64,000 nt of DNA from Brachypodius melanocephalos (Eukaryota > Chordata > Aves > Passeriformes > Pycnonotidae): the NCBI GenBank assembly GCA_013398615.1, contig VZSR01000520.1, forward strand, positions 22,589,949-22,653,948, read 5' to 3'. The notes under the pieces were generated by a model, which was given only the letters and a program-made list of their open reading frames with translations, had not been told where the DNA came from and did not search any database. The first letter of the stretch is position 1; the number at the start of each line of letters is the position of its first letter. A program made the position numbers and the translations under genes. Positions 51,400 through 63,424 of the stretch are shown here, one piece after another.

Positions 51400-53400
51400 A
51401 TGAGCTCATGAAAAGAGTTAAGGTTGTGGCAGCCTGAGATGATGTGACCATGCCCTGGATGAGTTGTAATGTGAAGTGCAGTCTGGTGAGGAGCAAAGTC
51501 AAGACTGAAATTTATGAGACCAAAATTCCAGCTGTTTAAGGAGTTGGTGAATGAGATCCCCTGGGTAACTGTCCTTATGAATAGAGAGGCTGACCAGAGT
51601 TGGCAACTCTCTAAGGCCACTTTTCTTAGAGCACAAGAGCTCTTCATCCTCATGTGCAGGAAATCAAGCAAGGCAGGCTGGAAACCAGAGTGGCTGAACA
51701 AGGATGTGCTCCTTAAATTAGTGAGTAAGAAAGAAATGCACAGCCAGTGGGAACAGGGACAGGTGACCTGGGGATAGGGACAGGGATGCTGTTCAAATAT
51801 GTGGGGGTGGGATCAGGAAAACCAAGGTAAAGCTAGAACAGGACTTGCCAAGGGATGTGAAGAATAACAGGAGGGGATTCTATAAGTACATAGGTCGGAT
51901 AAGAAAGGACAAGCGCAGTGTACTCCCCCTCAGAAGCAAGAAGGGTGAACTGATGGCAGTGGAGAAGGCTGAGGTACTCTGAGTTCTTTACCTCAGTCTT
52001 CACTGGCAGTGAGGCTTCCCACTTGTCTCAAGTCCCTGATTTCCTGGGTGGGTGTGTGGGGAGCGGAAGCCTTGCCACTATAAGCGAAGAGCAGCTTCTG
52101 AACCACATAATGAAGCTGAGTAGCCGTAAGTCTATGGTACTTTATGACATGCCTCCAATAATCCTGAGGGAACTGGGTTATGTTTTCGCCAAGACAATCC
52201 ATCATATTTGAAATGTCAAGACAGTCACGTGAAGTCCCTGGACTGGAAAAAGGGAAATGTCACTCACATTTTTAAAACGGAGAGAAGGGAAGTCCTGAGG
52301 AATTTCAGACTCACTGGTGAGCCTTACCTGTGCCCAGGAAGGTCTTGGAACAGATTCTCCTAACAAATGTGCTAAGTCACATAAAAGACAAGGAGGTAAT
52401 CTGAGGCAGGAAGCACTGATTTACTGAGGGCAAATTGTACTTGTCCAGTCTGGTGACCTTCTGTGGTGGAGTGACTACAGCCATCATCAGGGGAAGGCTG
52501 ACAGATGCTAGTCATCTAGACTTCTGTAATGCCTTCAACACAGTCCCATATGACACCCTTTTCTCCAAATTACAGAGACATGGATTTGATGGATGGACTG
52601 GAATCCATCCATTAAGGAATGGGCTGGACATGACCAGAGAGTTGTGTACAATGACTCTGTGTCCAGGTGGAGGCTGGTGATGAGTGGTGTCCCTCAGGAC
52701 TCTGTCTTGGGACTGGTGTTCTTCAATATTTTCATCAACAATATAGACAATGAGATCACTGAATGAACCTTCAGCATGTTTGCAGGTGTCATGAAGCTGA
52801 GAAGTGCAGTTGACACAACAAAAAAGATGTGGCCAACAGGTTGAGAGAGGGGATTTTACCACTCTCCTTGTGAGACCTGACCTAGAGTGCTGCATTCACG
52901 TCTGGGATACTCAGCCCAATAAAGATGGGAACTTGTTGCAACAAGTCCAGAGGTCTGTGAAGATGACTGAGGGCTGGAGTACCTCTCCTACAGATACAAG
53001 CTGAGACAACAGATGTTCAGAGTGGAAAAGGGAAGGCTTCAGGGAGATTTCATTACAGCCTTCCATCTGCCATAAGGGGGCTTATAGAAAGGAGAGAGAG
53101 GGAGGGACTTTTTATACAGCCAGATAGTGACAGGACAAGGTGTAATGGTTTCAACCTGAAAGAAGGCAGCTTTAGTTAGATGTTAGTAAAAAATTCTTTA
53201 TTTTGGAGGTGATGAAGCAGTGGCACAGTTTTCCCAGAGAAGTTATAGATGCCTCATCCTTGGAAGTGTTCAAAGCCATGTTGGATGGGGCTTTGAGCAA
53301 CCTGATCTAGTGCTTGGCATCCTTGCCCATTCCAGAGAGATTGGAACCAGATGACATTTTGGATCCTTTCCAACCCTAACCATTCTATGATTGTATTATT
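51400..53400 (+). mobile_element. CR1 LINE, 2 kb sense copy with ORF2 remnant
   Basis: This is the longest mobile element of the window, about 2 kb, sense strand. CR1 is a non-LTR retrotransposon that copies itself by target-primed reverse transcription. This copy starts between the endonuclease and reverse-transcriptase parts of ORF2 and runs to the 3' end, where TTTCCAACCCTAACCATTCT leads into ATTCTATGATTGTATTATT. The 5' truncation is typical of CR1, but the retained length is unusual next to the 0.15-0.7 kb neighbours. The 3' region and ORF2 are diverged, so the insertion is old. The exact 5' edge is uncertain by a few tens of bases. Confidence 0.93.
51514..53340 (+). pseudogene. Decayed CR1 ORF2 (reverse transcriptase)
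   Basis: Successive pieces of CR1 ORF2 can be read in changing frames. The linker before the RT domain (RKSSKAGWKPEWLNKDVLLK, then QWEQGQVTW) is at about 51,655-51,775. DVKNN and GFYKYIGR lie near 51,856-51,899, and a motif around LRELGYVFAKTIH near 52,165-52,205. The RT finger/palm block HLDFCNAFNTVPYDTL is near 52,512-52,560, and SGVPQDSVLGLVFFNIFINN near 52,683-52,742. The catalytic FADD-type box is present as FAGVMK (52,779-52,796), so both catalytic aspartates are gone. Immediately after it the sequence jumps to LLVRPDLECCIHVW (about 52,860), skipping roughly a hundred codons normally found between the palm and this C-terminal block. Many stops and frameshifts are present. The product cannot be active. 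Confidence 0.88.
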
Positions 53401-56149
53401 CTACATTTGTTCAGTCATATTGACTTATTAATGAAAGGTCAACTCTTAAATGGCTTTCTAGGTAAATTAGAAGCTGGGCTTTGTAGCAAGTTGCTTTTTT
53501 TGGAGTAAATTATTATGATTAAGCCATCTTCTGAATGAAATTGCCTGAATAAATGTTTTTGTATGTAATATATAGCATTTTGATCTCATACTATGCATGT
53601 CCTGTTTGTTGATTTCAGATTATTGCAATAAATCAGCTTTTTTAGAAACAGGCACAAATTCAGCATATCCTCATTAGATTACAATAATTTTGTAGAATGA
53701 CATTTAAATCACGTTTTCATTAAAACTACTTTTTACTCATTTAATTTCTTTTAATTCAAAAATGAAAAAAAGCCCTTCCATCTGTTCTTCTCTATTTGCT
53801 TTCTTCTTTAAAACAATTTTGCCCTTCTGTTTTGCCAAAAATAGTTGTACTTAACTAACTAAAGTATGACTCTACTGTGCAACTCACCACATCTCTCATG
53901 AAATTGTTTACTGTTCTTGCTGTTATTATCAAGACATAAAAGAGCATTTGAGTTCAGTGTTTTCTGCACTCCTAACACAGGTTTTGCACATTTCAGGTAT
54001 GATGTCTTGTGAATGAAAAATAGATCAGATTTTAACAGCAAAGAAAACAACATTGTTTTTAATATCATTATATTACTTATCATTAATAAAAGCTTCATTC
54101 ATTATTTTACACAATTTCAGTAACACTTTTTTTTCCCCTCAAAACAGAACTTCTGGTAATGACTGAGCTATCTGTATGCTAATGGAATGATTAAAAGGTA
54201 AAACACAATAATCTTACTCCCAAAGTCCACGAGGTTTTTTCCCCTTAAATCTAATTGTAAATAATAATTAAAGATTCACAGAAGCAATTGTAAACTCAAT
54301 AAGTTTCTTTGTTGGGAAAGAAAAATCTTCTAGTTACATTTCTTGTTGAATATCTGTTTTCAAAACTACATATAATTTTATTTATTAAAACAGATTATAA
54401 AGGTGGTGATAAATATGACGAATCTTGACAAACCGATCTTGAAAAACGGAAGGCTTTTTCTATATCTTAATAAAAAAAACCTGCCAAAGTATAGTGGTCT
54501 AAACAAAATCCTAAGAAGGTGATTAAATGGGCAGTTGAAAAACTTATGTAAACAGTATTTGTTAAAAGTTAAACAGTCAAACTCGTAACACACTTCATGA
54601 GGTTTTCATTACAAATCATTCCATAGTTCTGTCCAACTTTGTACTTCCATGGACGATTTGGGTGATGGGACAGGAATTATGCAAATTTTCAAATTATGCA
54701 AAGCTAAGGAGGTCTGCAAACCTCTCAGAAGTCAAGATGCAAATTTAAAATGCAGTTAAAATAGTGATAAGTCATTTAAAATAAATGATTGCAATTAAAT
54801 TAAGAGAAATGTGAGGGTTTTATTTAGGAAAACTCAATCTGCAAAGTTAAGATTACTAGTGTACTGATATTTTTGTGGAGGAGGATCTAGAGATGCTGAG
54901 TACATCATCATGCTGTGATGGAAAATAGATTTCATAATGGGCTACACAAAGAAAAATATTTTATTTAAACACTGTTATATTTTGAAAATATTTTCTCTCT
55001 TCAGTTCAAATGATACCCTGAGCTGAAAAGGAAAAAGACAAGGAAAAAAACATAACTTGAGCACTACCACCTCATGCTACTTATATAGTAATTTTTGAAG
55101 AACGTGGGTATGCTTAATCTAGAGACAAAATCAGAAATATCAGGCCACTTAAATGTTCAAAGTTCTTGAAACTTCTGAGGAGGAAGAGCAGTTCTTTATG
55201 TTTATCAGGATAGGATGAGAAGCACTTGGGCTTAAATAGCCTAAGCTTAAAAAGACATACATTAAGAAAAAACCTCAACTTTAGGAAAGTAATGCATTCA
55301 ATAAGATTATTTAGAGAAATTGTGAAATACTTATTTAGACTGCACAAACACATACAAAATGTGAAGAATGATTGAAGTCATATTGCTGCAGGCGAGACAA
55401 CCTCTTCAGGGTACTTTCCTCTCTGCAATTCTCAAAATTTCTATTTGCATGGAAAACTCATAAGTTCAAGTCATAAAAATAGAGCCTTAAAAACTACTCT
55501 GTTTTTTTTTGCTGTTGAAAAACATAAGACATAAAACATGATCTTTGAAAGATTCTGTACTACTGTCCATTTTACCCCTTTTTTAGATTTTATCATTTTA
55601 ATTGGAACAGTAGCCAAGATTAAGGTTTATAATGTAAATCACCTCAATTACTAATACCCTAGATACAGTTCTAAAGTGAGTATGCCATGTGAGATACGTA
55701 AGTATTTCATGCTGCATAAATAAATAACATGGTGAAAAGACAGCTTAAAAAATTAATAGAAAAATATGCACTAATTTCTGAATCAGTTACATGCCTATTA
55801 TCTACTACTGAATACTGATTTTGAAGGCCTCTGCTGACAAATGGTCTCCACACTGGTGATCCAGGTAAAGAAATACCTGGGTGTTTCTCCATACTTTGGA
55901 ATTTTTGAAGCTGTGCTGAGTCAGTATTCTCAAGTCATTAAGCCAGAATACTGAAAAGGATTCAGAACTCAAATTGCAAGAACTACAATAAATCTGATGG
56001 AGTGATCATCTTGTTAATATTTGGTCTTTTTCTCATTTCTAAAATATGTCTGCAACTATTTCAGATATACACCACTCAGAAATTATAGCTGGTATTAACT
56101 TTAGTTCCTAGAATTCTGTGTTCTGGTTGTTGTGTTGAAATGTCTTCAA
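53401..56149. other. AT-rich non-coding stretch
   Basis: No gene, RNA gene or recognised repeat is seen. Open frames are under 80 codons, and the sequence has many AT tracts. Confidence 0.6.
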
Positions 56150-56565
56150 GTGCGTGGATAGAGATAGTGCTAAAGACAATCTTGTGGCTGATACCTTGCA
56201 GCTGTGTTAATCACTGAAGATTGGGAACAGCCTTGCCCTCAAGACTAAGGGTGTGATAAAGAGTTAGTTGGAGTCAGCTGAGGCTGTGTTGAGAGGACAA
56301 AGGGACAGGAGGTTGGTCAAGGGACAGATAAAGTGAGACGCTGTGCAAGGGACAGGAAGCAGTGAGCTGGGACTGCAGAAGGAAGAGAGAAGAAGGAGAG
56401 AAAGAGCTAGAGCTGGTGGAGCTGCTCATAGAAAGATACATAGAAAAGGTATGAAAGACTTTTTGCCTAACAAAGTCCTGATACTTGAAGCCCCCTGAAG
56501 TTTTTACTGAAGTACTCTGAGTGCAGCAGCCGTCTCAACTACGACGCAAGTACTATCAGCATATG
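56150..56565 (+). mobile_element. LTR-like block (possible solo ERV LTR)
   Basis: A block of about 400 bp differs sharply from its surroundings. It is purine-rich (AGGGACAGGAGGTTGGTCAA, then repeated GGAAGAGAGAAGAAGGAGAG-type runs) and leads into GAGCTAGAGCTGGTGGAGCT. Beyond it lies a pyrimidine-richer end (AGCAGCCGTCTCAACTACGA, CGCAAGTACTATCAGCA). This order (GA-rich promoter-proximal part, then a short R/U5-like end reading CCGTCTCAACTACGAC) resembles avian ERV LTRs as I remember them. No gag, pol or env coding flanks it, so it would be a solo LTR. I could not fix TG/CA termini or a target duplication, and the edges are approximate. A non-LTR repeat or a diverged gene remnant is an alternative. 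Confidence 0.35.
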
Positions 56566-57081
56566 AACATGTGTATTTTCTTTACTATTGCAAAGTATTC
56601 ACTTATTCTCTTTAAATATCAAGAACTGGGCTTGTGTGCATTTGTGTGTGTGTGTATTTATTACTTTTAAGTACATTAAAATGCATATATAGGATACCTA
56701 TATGTGTATGTGTGAATGCAGTCCCCAGGATCACCTTTGGAGGCTAAATAGACGCTTGTAAGTGGAACAAGATTTTTTTCTATTGAGACTGAACGTATGT
56801 TGTAGTCTTCTTAAAGGAAGAAATCTTTCATATGCAAATCTTTAATATTGATAATATATATTTTTAAAATTTTTACTTCAATGTTGAGATAGGTAAATCA
56901 GTTCAGTAACATTTTGAAAGGAAAGCCATCTGCAGGAAGGCTACTTTTCTTCACCATGCAGCAATATCTGATGGGAGAGGATTAATAGAGTCACATTTTC
57001 TAAACTGTAATTGTTCGGAGGAATTACCCAGACAACTTGAAACTGATCGCTGAACACTTAGTTTTTCAGTATGAGTGGGAG

Positions 57082-57682
57082 TCACAGAATCACAGAATGA
57101 TTTAGCTTGGAAAAGACTTCCAAGATCAACAACTCCATTCTTTGACTGATTGCCACACTGCCAAATAAACCATAGCACTGACTGTCCCGTCGAGTCATTT
57201 CTTGAATACTCTCAGGGATGGTGACTCCACCACCTTCCTGGGTAGTCAGTTTCAATGGAATGTCCAACCTAAACCTCACCAGGTGCAGCTTGAGGCTGTT
57301 TCCTCCTGCCCTGTCACCAGCTGCCTATGAGAAGAGGCTGCCTCCCACATTGCTACAATCCCCTTTCAGACAGTTGTAGAGAGGAAAGCTTTCCTCCCGA
57401 GCCTCCTTTTCTTCAGGCTCCCTTAGCCGCTCCTCATGTGACTTGCTCTCCTGACAGTTCCCCATCTCCTTTGATCTTCCCTGGGCATGATCATGTCTCA
57501 ATGTCTTTCTTGTACTGAGGGGCTCAGAACTGGACACAGCACTTCGAGGTGTGGCCTCACCAGTGCCAAGTACAGGGGAACAATCACTGCCCTCGTCCTG
57601 CTGGCCATACTATTGCTGACATAAAGCAGGATGCCATTGTCCTTCTTGGCCACCTGGGCATACACCGGCTCATGTTCACCAA
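57082..57682 (-). mobile_element. CR1 LINE, antisense 0.6 kb 3' fragment
   Basis: The copy is antisense. The plus strand opens with TCACAGAATCACAGAATGA, the CR1 terminal repeat read backwards. It then runs through GGGATGGTGACTCCACCACC, CCTGTCACCAGCTGCCT, GGGGCTCAGAACTGGACACA, GTGTGGCCTCACCAGTGC and GGCTCATGTTCACC, which is the normal order of antisense CR1 landmarks. It reaches further into ORF2 than the other short copies and is comparatively well conserved. Frames on both strands inside it (about 60-75 codons) are by-products of the element. The break at about 57,682 is the 5' truncation. Confidence 0.93.
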
Positions 57683-58634
57683 GTCAAGGAACAAGGGAGT
57701 TATCATTATGCATTGAAATTTACATTCAGGTTCTAAAATAGCAGATTTTCAAATGTGCTGATTTAAACGGCTTAATTATTGAAATGGCATGCAATTAAAA
57801 ATTTTTACAATGTTCACCTCTAACATATTTCAATTTCTGTTACTCTGGGTCTGCTAAAGGTATAGGTAGATGCAACTGAGCTATTCTCCCCATGTAATAA
57901 ATCTCTAGTCTGTGGCGGGCACCTGGGAGATTATATTAACCCTTTATTGTTACGGGAAATTAACTAGAGTTACGTTAGACTGTGTGTGTGGCTGAGTTTA
58001 TAAAAGTAGATTTTAATGCTAATGTCAAAAACTCCAAAAGATTGGCGTTTTTCTTTTTTTAAAATGAATGTCAAGGTGTTGTACGCTCTATCCTGTGCTT
58101 GGACTTTGGCTGATTGAACAGTATATATTAAAATTCTGTTTACATCTGGAGTAAGGTGAGACAGCTGCACAGCCTTCATATGCACTGAGAACTAAATTTG
58201 AGCCTCCAAATTCTGCAGGTGCTCTATCCAGGAAGAGTACCTGGAAAAGCGTATTGACCATACATAATAAACGATTTCTGATTTTTTTTCTTGGCAATAT
58301 AAATGTTAGAAAGCATATTCTTTCCAATCACAAATAGAGAAATTGTGAGCAGATCCAAGGAGAAAAGATGCAACCCAACTAACATCACTTGATACTGTAA
58401 TTTTAAACTATAACTGCAACAGCATAAGAGTTTATGTAAGCTATCTAAACCTGAAAAGGGCAAGCATTGCAGTACTTTTACAATGCTTTTTACTTTCAAA
58501 TTGACCTATAAACATAGCAGATATATTTTCCCTGTAAGCTTAGCTTTGAATGTTATACAGTGATATTCGTGCTTTTGTTTCAGAATACTGTACATCACTA
58601 ATGTAGGGACACAACTTTTATTCACTAAATCTAG
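57683..58634. other. AT-rich non-coding stretch between two CR1 copies
   Basis: Nothing is recognised here. Minus-strand frames of 71-91 codons at 57,970-58,499 have no recognisable domain. Confidence 0.6.
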
Positions 58635-58807
58635 TCATCATAGAATATCTTAAATTGGAAGGGACCCATAGGGATCATTGAGTTCAACTCCCTGTTCTTT
58701 GCAAGACCATTTACTAATGTCCAATCTGAATTTTCTCTTATGCTACACAATTTCATTTCCTAGTGTTCTACCACAGGTCACTAGGACATCAGAACCTGCC
58801 CCTTAAG
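58635..58807 (-). mobile_element. CR1 LINE, antisense 3' fragment
   Basis: TCATAGAATATCTTAAATTG followed by GGAAGGGACCCATAGGGATC and GAGTTCAACTCCCTG is the antisense tail of a CR1 subfamily common in birds. The remainder is more diverged but still recalls the family (CATTTCCTAGTGTTCTACC, GGTCACTAGGACATCAGAAC, CTGCCCCTT). The fragment is about 170 bp. Confidence 0.87.
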
Positions 58808-59899
58808 GAAGATGGAGAGTGTGCTTGAAGGTAAACAAAACATGGAAATATCCCTAAATGTCATGGTTTCTAAAGCAAAAATTCACTATTATCTAAAATT
58901 CAGGTAGTGATTAAATCTTAAAGACCAAACATTTTCTCTTTTAGGTTTCTTTAAGATATCTTGATTTCAGAAGGGTCAGGATCAGTCTATTTATTACCTA
59001 TCAATCATATCAATCCAGTGTGTTTGTGTGCACAACTTCCTAGGCAAATTTTCGGTCTGCTACAAATTACACCACAGTGATTGCAGAGAGATTTTAAATT
59101 CATAAATTGAGCTTTTAAAGTATTTTCAAATGTATCCTATTTTTCTTAATTTTTATATTCCTCTTGATTGTTACAAAGGACATTACACAGCCTGCTCTAA
59201 GGGTTTGTACATTGCATCAAAGAAGGTGGGGAATGTATGATGTATATTAGCTTCAGAAGCACATCTGTGAGCTCAGATTGGATGAAAGGTCATAAACACA
59301 ATGAATGTTGCTAGGTAACAGTGCCTTTTAGTCAATTTAGTTGTGAAAATGAAAGGGGTTTTTTGTACAAAGATAGCCTATTTGGATAGTGCAGTGAACA
59401 GTCACTTTATTTTGATCTTCAGAGCTATAATTTCAAAATAACAAACCTTTTCCCTTGAGAAAAAAAACCCAACACATTTGCTCTATTTACAATGTACTTT
59501 ACTGGAAAACATTCAAAGTCATGATAAAAATGAAAGTTGAGAGAGAGGAAATTATGATTGTTCCTGATTAATGAAAGAATAATTTTTGTTACTTGTAGTG
59601 GCTTTTCAATTCAGATTGAAAAATATTAATCATTATGGAGCAAAAGCATATCTATTGAAACATTGTAAAACCTAGAGCAGCGCAAAAAGAATAATAAAAC
59701 AATGAACCTGTTCCCCTTTAAAAACATTTTCTTTTAAACCAAACGCTCTTCATGAAAGCTATTGCTTCACTTTTGAGGAATCTTGACTCTTGTATTCTTT
59801 AAAATTATTAAACCTCAAAGAAAACAAACTATTACTGATATAGCTGGACTGAAATTTTACCTTAGTAAGTTGAATGGATGACGCAAACAGGCTCACCAA
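58808..59899. other. AT-rich non-coding stretch between CR1 copies
   Basis: No gene or repeat is recognised in this 1.1 kb. Confidence 0.6.
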
Positions 59900-60057
59900 G
59901 GATGGGATTGCCAAGCCTGACAGAGTTTGAGAAGCATTTGGACAGCTCTCTCAGGCACATGGTGTGATTCTTGGGGATGGTCCTTTTCAGGGCCAGGAGT
60001 TGGGCTCGATGATCCTGATGGGTCCCTTCCAATTCAGCATATTCTATGATTCTATAA
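59900..60057 (+). mobile_element. CR1 LINE, 3' end fragment
   Basis: This is a sense-strand tail: GATGGGATTGCCAAGCCTGA, CAGAGTTTGAGAAGCATTTG, GGTGTGATTCTTGGGGATGG, GATCCTGATGGGTCCCTTCC, then ATTCTATGATTCTATA. It preserves two perfect CR1 terminal units and looks younger than most copies here. Its text parallels the copy at 12.7 kb. Confidence 0.95.
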
Positions 60058-62511
60058 TAGTCTAAATTAAGACAATGTAGTTATACCAATATATAGATCT
60101 GCTTCTTACTCAATGAACTGAAAAAGCTATTCTTGTTTAAAATTTCGAGCAGTTTAATTGTGTCTCTGTCACCTTATTGTCACCTCTGTATTGTTAGTGG
60201 CACACTTGCCACATCACCTCACTTTGATTTGAAGGGCTTCCGCAGAGTCCAGATCCTTTGCAAGCTGTAGCTACAACTCCCTCTGCTTGTTTTACTAACT
60301 GCTTCTTCAACTACTGGTTAGAGTCTGCTTTTATTATCATCTCACATTTTTAATGAAAATACACTTTTATATTTCAAAGGTTGCTATTTATTTTAATCCT
60401 TGCAATATCACTAGGCATTGACATAGATACAGAAACGCCTGCACTCTGCATCATCCCAGGCAAGAGTTCTAATAAGATCTGTTAGTTTAATTCTAGAACA
60501 CATAAATAAATTATGCTTGTCAACTTACTGTGACTTTTTCACCCGATGATAGACTTGTAACTGCAGTTAATTTTCTTCAAAGTAATTGAACATTTTGGAA
60601 AATGTGTATTTGGAAAGTGTTTGAAAGGAAGTAGGTATTATGCTTCTACATCATTGGTGGTACATAGTGGTATAGTATTCTGATTCCCTGCTGCCCACAC
60701 CCTCCCAGTTGCTCTGCTGACGTTGATTCTGTCTGACAATATTATGATATCTATTCATTAGCTGCTGAAGTGAAAGAAGATATTTCAGATTTTTCTAAAG
60801 TCAGGATGATGTAGGGCTGAATGGGTGCCCAGTGAAGCTGCATGTGTTTAATTTTCTTGTTATCAACATATTTGGTAACTTGGAAAACTTTTTTTAAATG
60901 GAAATTGGTTTGACCAAGAATGAGGTACTAGCTCCAACAAATTGCAGAAAAATACTAAGTAATATCTCATCTCAGTCCCACTAAGAGTCCAGGGATCTAA
61001 AACATATGGCAATTAACTCTGGTTTTCCAAAAGGTTTTGGTGTTTTCAATGAATTCTACAATTTGTAGACACTTACTGAAATAAAAAATCAATTTCAGTA
61101 TAATAAACCATTTTCTGCTTGTTTGTGATTTTAGAGTTGCTTAGTATAAAATCAGTCCTTTTAAAAATGTTTGAGTTGAAGGTAATCTGAATACGTAATA
61201 TAAATGTAATCTGAATTTCAGTACCAGAAGAAAAAAACTTGGTTAAAATTTGAGATATTGGAGTCAACAAACCTAGTGTTCTTGTTGTCATAAGTTAGAA
61301 TATCAGTGATATTCTTTTGTGCTTTATTATATCAATTGCCCAGCTATCTTCTTTTTAGTGAGGTTAAATCCTGTACTAAATTTGCCTGAGTAATTATTTT
61401 TATCACTTACAATACTCAAACCCAATAATTTAATTCAGAACCTTATTTTGACTATAGAATTTTATAATTTAAAAAAATGTATTTGATCTCTGTATCATGT
61501 TCCATTAAAAGCTCTTACCCAGAAAATTATTGTATTAAAAGTATTGCATGATGTCAACAAAATAGCAAAATTTCTCTTAGAACAGATTGAGAGGAGTATA
61601 AACTAAGGCCATAAAGAAAATTCTTCATAAACTAATATGGCATTCTACTCAAAATAAGACATAGATATCATTACCCTGGATGAATTCTTACTGCAAGCAC
61701 AGTGACTGTAGTTAGACTTGAGAGTTTCAGGAAGAAGCTTCCTCCCTATCTCAAAACACTCTGAACTTGAAAATTAGCTGTTCTATGGACTAGTTATTTT
61801 TACTGCTACTCTTTCAGTTACAACTCTTTTACATATAGAGTAACATAGTCTACTTCTTTTTGATATTCTTTTCTGCATACATTCAAGTATAATTTTATAG
61901 GCTCCTATAAATATATGGCAAAGTTACTGTTCACATTGTGTTCTAATCCTCACAGCACTCTTTCCATCATGCCAGGAAAAGTGTCTGTGCAGATGTGCAG
62001 TAATCTGGAACAGCAAACTGAACTGGCAGAGGAGCAGTCAATGGGGAAAAGACAAGTGTTGGGGGGAGAGAAAGAAGAATGAAAAAGCGGCAAGATAGGG
62101 ACTGCTTTACCACTTCAGCACAAATTTAAGCTAATAGTGAACTGTAAGCTTAACTTCATCATTGCAGTGCAATACAATGAAAGTTTACACTCAGATGATT
62201 GTTTATTCTGATTCTTGCCAGCCTTTGTAATATTCAGTGCATTTGAAATGAAAGATCCTCATACAAGTGGATTGTATCATACGCTGTAGCACTATTTTAG
62301 ATCTTAGAGAGAATTTAGTTGTGAAAACACTGGTGACTCTGGACCAACAAATGGATAAACAGAAGTTTCATTAAAAATATACTGAATTCAACAAAATGCT
62401 TTTTGCCTTAAATTTCAAAACCATATTTTTTTTATAACGAGGTGCCGTTAAGGTTAAATACAGGAAAGCATTTTACTATCAAAGCTGTTTTCTTTCTCGT
62501 TTGTCCAATAG
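60058..62511. other. AT-rich non-coding stretch upstream of the candidate exon
   Basis: No exon, RNA gene or repeat is recognised over 2.45 kb. If the segment at 62,512 is a real exon, this is its upstream intron. Confidence 0.5.
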
Positions 62512-62632
62512 GCAACGCTGCAATATTTACTACATGGATGTACCCATTTAAGTGCAAAAGAATCACTGTTCTACTGTCACATGATGTGCATGTTGCAGCT
62601 TTACTTGGACAAAACTGCAATGAGCTTGATAG
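62512..62632 (+). other. Candidate internal coding exon, 121 bp, gene unknown
   Basis: A pyrimidine tract and TTTGTCCAATAG precede 62,512, and AG|GTAACA follows 62,632, so both splice sites are plausible (the donor lacks G at +5). Two frames are open throughout. Frame 1, with no split codon at the start, begins ATLQYLLHGCTHLSAKESLF and ends KTAMSLI plus one base. It is leucine-rich and could be helical. Frame 2 begins after two bases, NAAIFTTWMYPF, and ends VAALLGQNCNELD plus two bases. The third frame has a stop. Joined to the strong acceptor at 63,976, frame 1 continues VLSVIGNR and frame 2 continues SPFSDRKQ, so neither is excluded. I do not recognise the protein in either frame. Upstream exons are not visible. 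Chance is possible, but splice signals and open frames together favour a real exon modestly. Confidence 0.4.
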
Positions 62633-62709
62633 GTAACAGTTTTATTTGATAAGAGGATGAGTTTGAAATTCTTCATGTGCTGTAGAGTTAGACAGAGAGA
62701 AACCTGAGG

Positions 62710-63424
62710 CAGTGTCAAGGACAAGTGCAGGGTCCTGCACCTGAGGAGGAATAACTCCAAGTACCAGCACAGGCTGGGGGCTGACCTACTGGAGAGCAGT
62801 TCTGTGGAGAAGGAATCGGGAGTCTTGGACAAGTTTACCATGAGCCAACAGTGTGTCCTTGCTGCCAGGAGAGCCAGTGATATCCTGGGATGCATCAGGA
62901 CAAGTGTGGTCAGCAGGTCAAGGGAAGTGATCCTGCCCCTCTACTCAGCCCTAGTGAGGCCACATCTGGAGTGCTGTGTCCAGTTCTGGGCTCCCCACCA
63001 CAGGAAAGACAAGGAGTTGCTGAAGAGTATCCAATGGTGGCTACAAGAATGATTTGGGGTCTGGAGCATCTCTTGTGAAGAGATACTGTGGGAGCTGGAC
63101 CTGTTTAGTCTGGAAAAGACTGAGATAGAGGCAGATGCCAAGAGTATGATGCCAGACTCTTCAGTGGTGCCCAGTGACAGGTCATGAGCAATGGTCATGA
63201 GCTAAAACACAAGAAGTTCCTCCTCAACATGAGGGAGAATTTTCATTGAGGGTGGCAGAGCACTGGAAGGGGCTGCCCAGGGAGGTTGTGGATCCTCGCT
63301 CACTGGAGACATCCAAAACGCCCCTGCACATGTTTCAGCATAACTTACTCTAGGTGACCCTGCCTTGGCAGAGGGGTTGGACTCCAAAGTTCTTTTCCAG
63401 CTCTAACAATTTTGTGATTCTATG
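62710..63424 (+). mobile_element. CR1 LINE, 0.7 kb sense copy with RT C-terminal remnant
   Basis: This sense CR1 copy is truncated at its 5' end just after the catalytic part of the reverse transcriptase. Its most readable frame (62,804-63,052) contains MSQQCVLAARRASDILGCIR, SRSREVILPLYSALVRPHLE and CCVQFWAPHHRKDKELLKS, the standard ORF2 C-terminal block. It is open for about 80 codons before indels shift the frame. The 3' part carries GGAAGGGGCTGCCCAGGGAG and TTTTCCAGCTCTAACAATTT, and ends in GTGATTCTATGG. It is one of the better preserved CR1 copies in the window. It lies 77 bp after the candidate donor at 62,633, so it would sit inside the putative intron. Confidence 0.95.

Noticed and set aside
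52512..52895. 127-codon minus-strand open frame
   Set aside because: It lies fully antisense to the decayed CR1 ORF2.
62563..62895. 110-codon minus-strand open frame
   Set aside because: It crosses the candidate exon and the CR1 start in antisense, and nothing supports it as coding.
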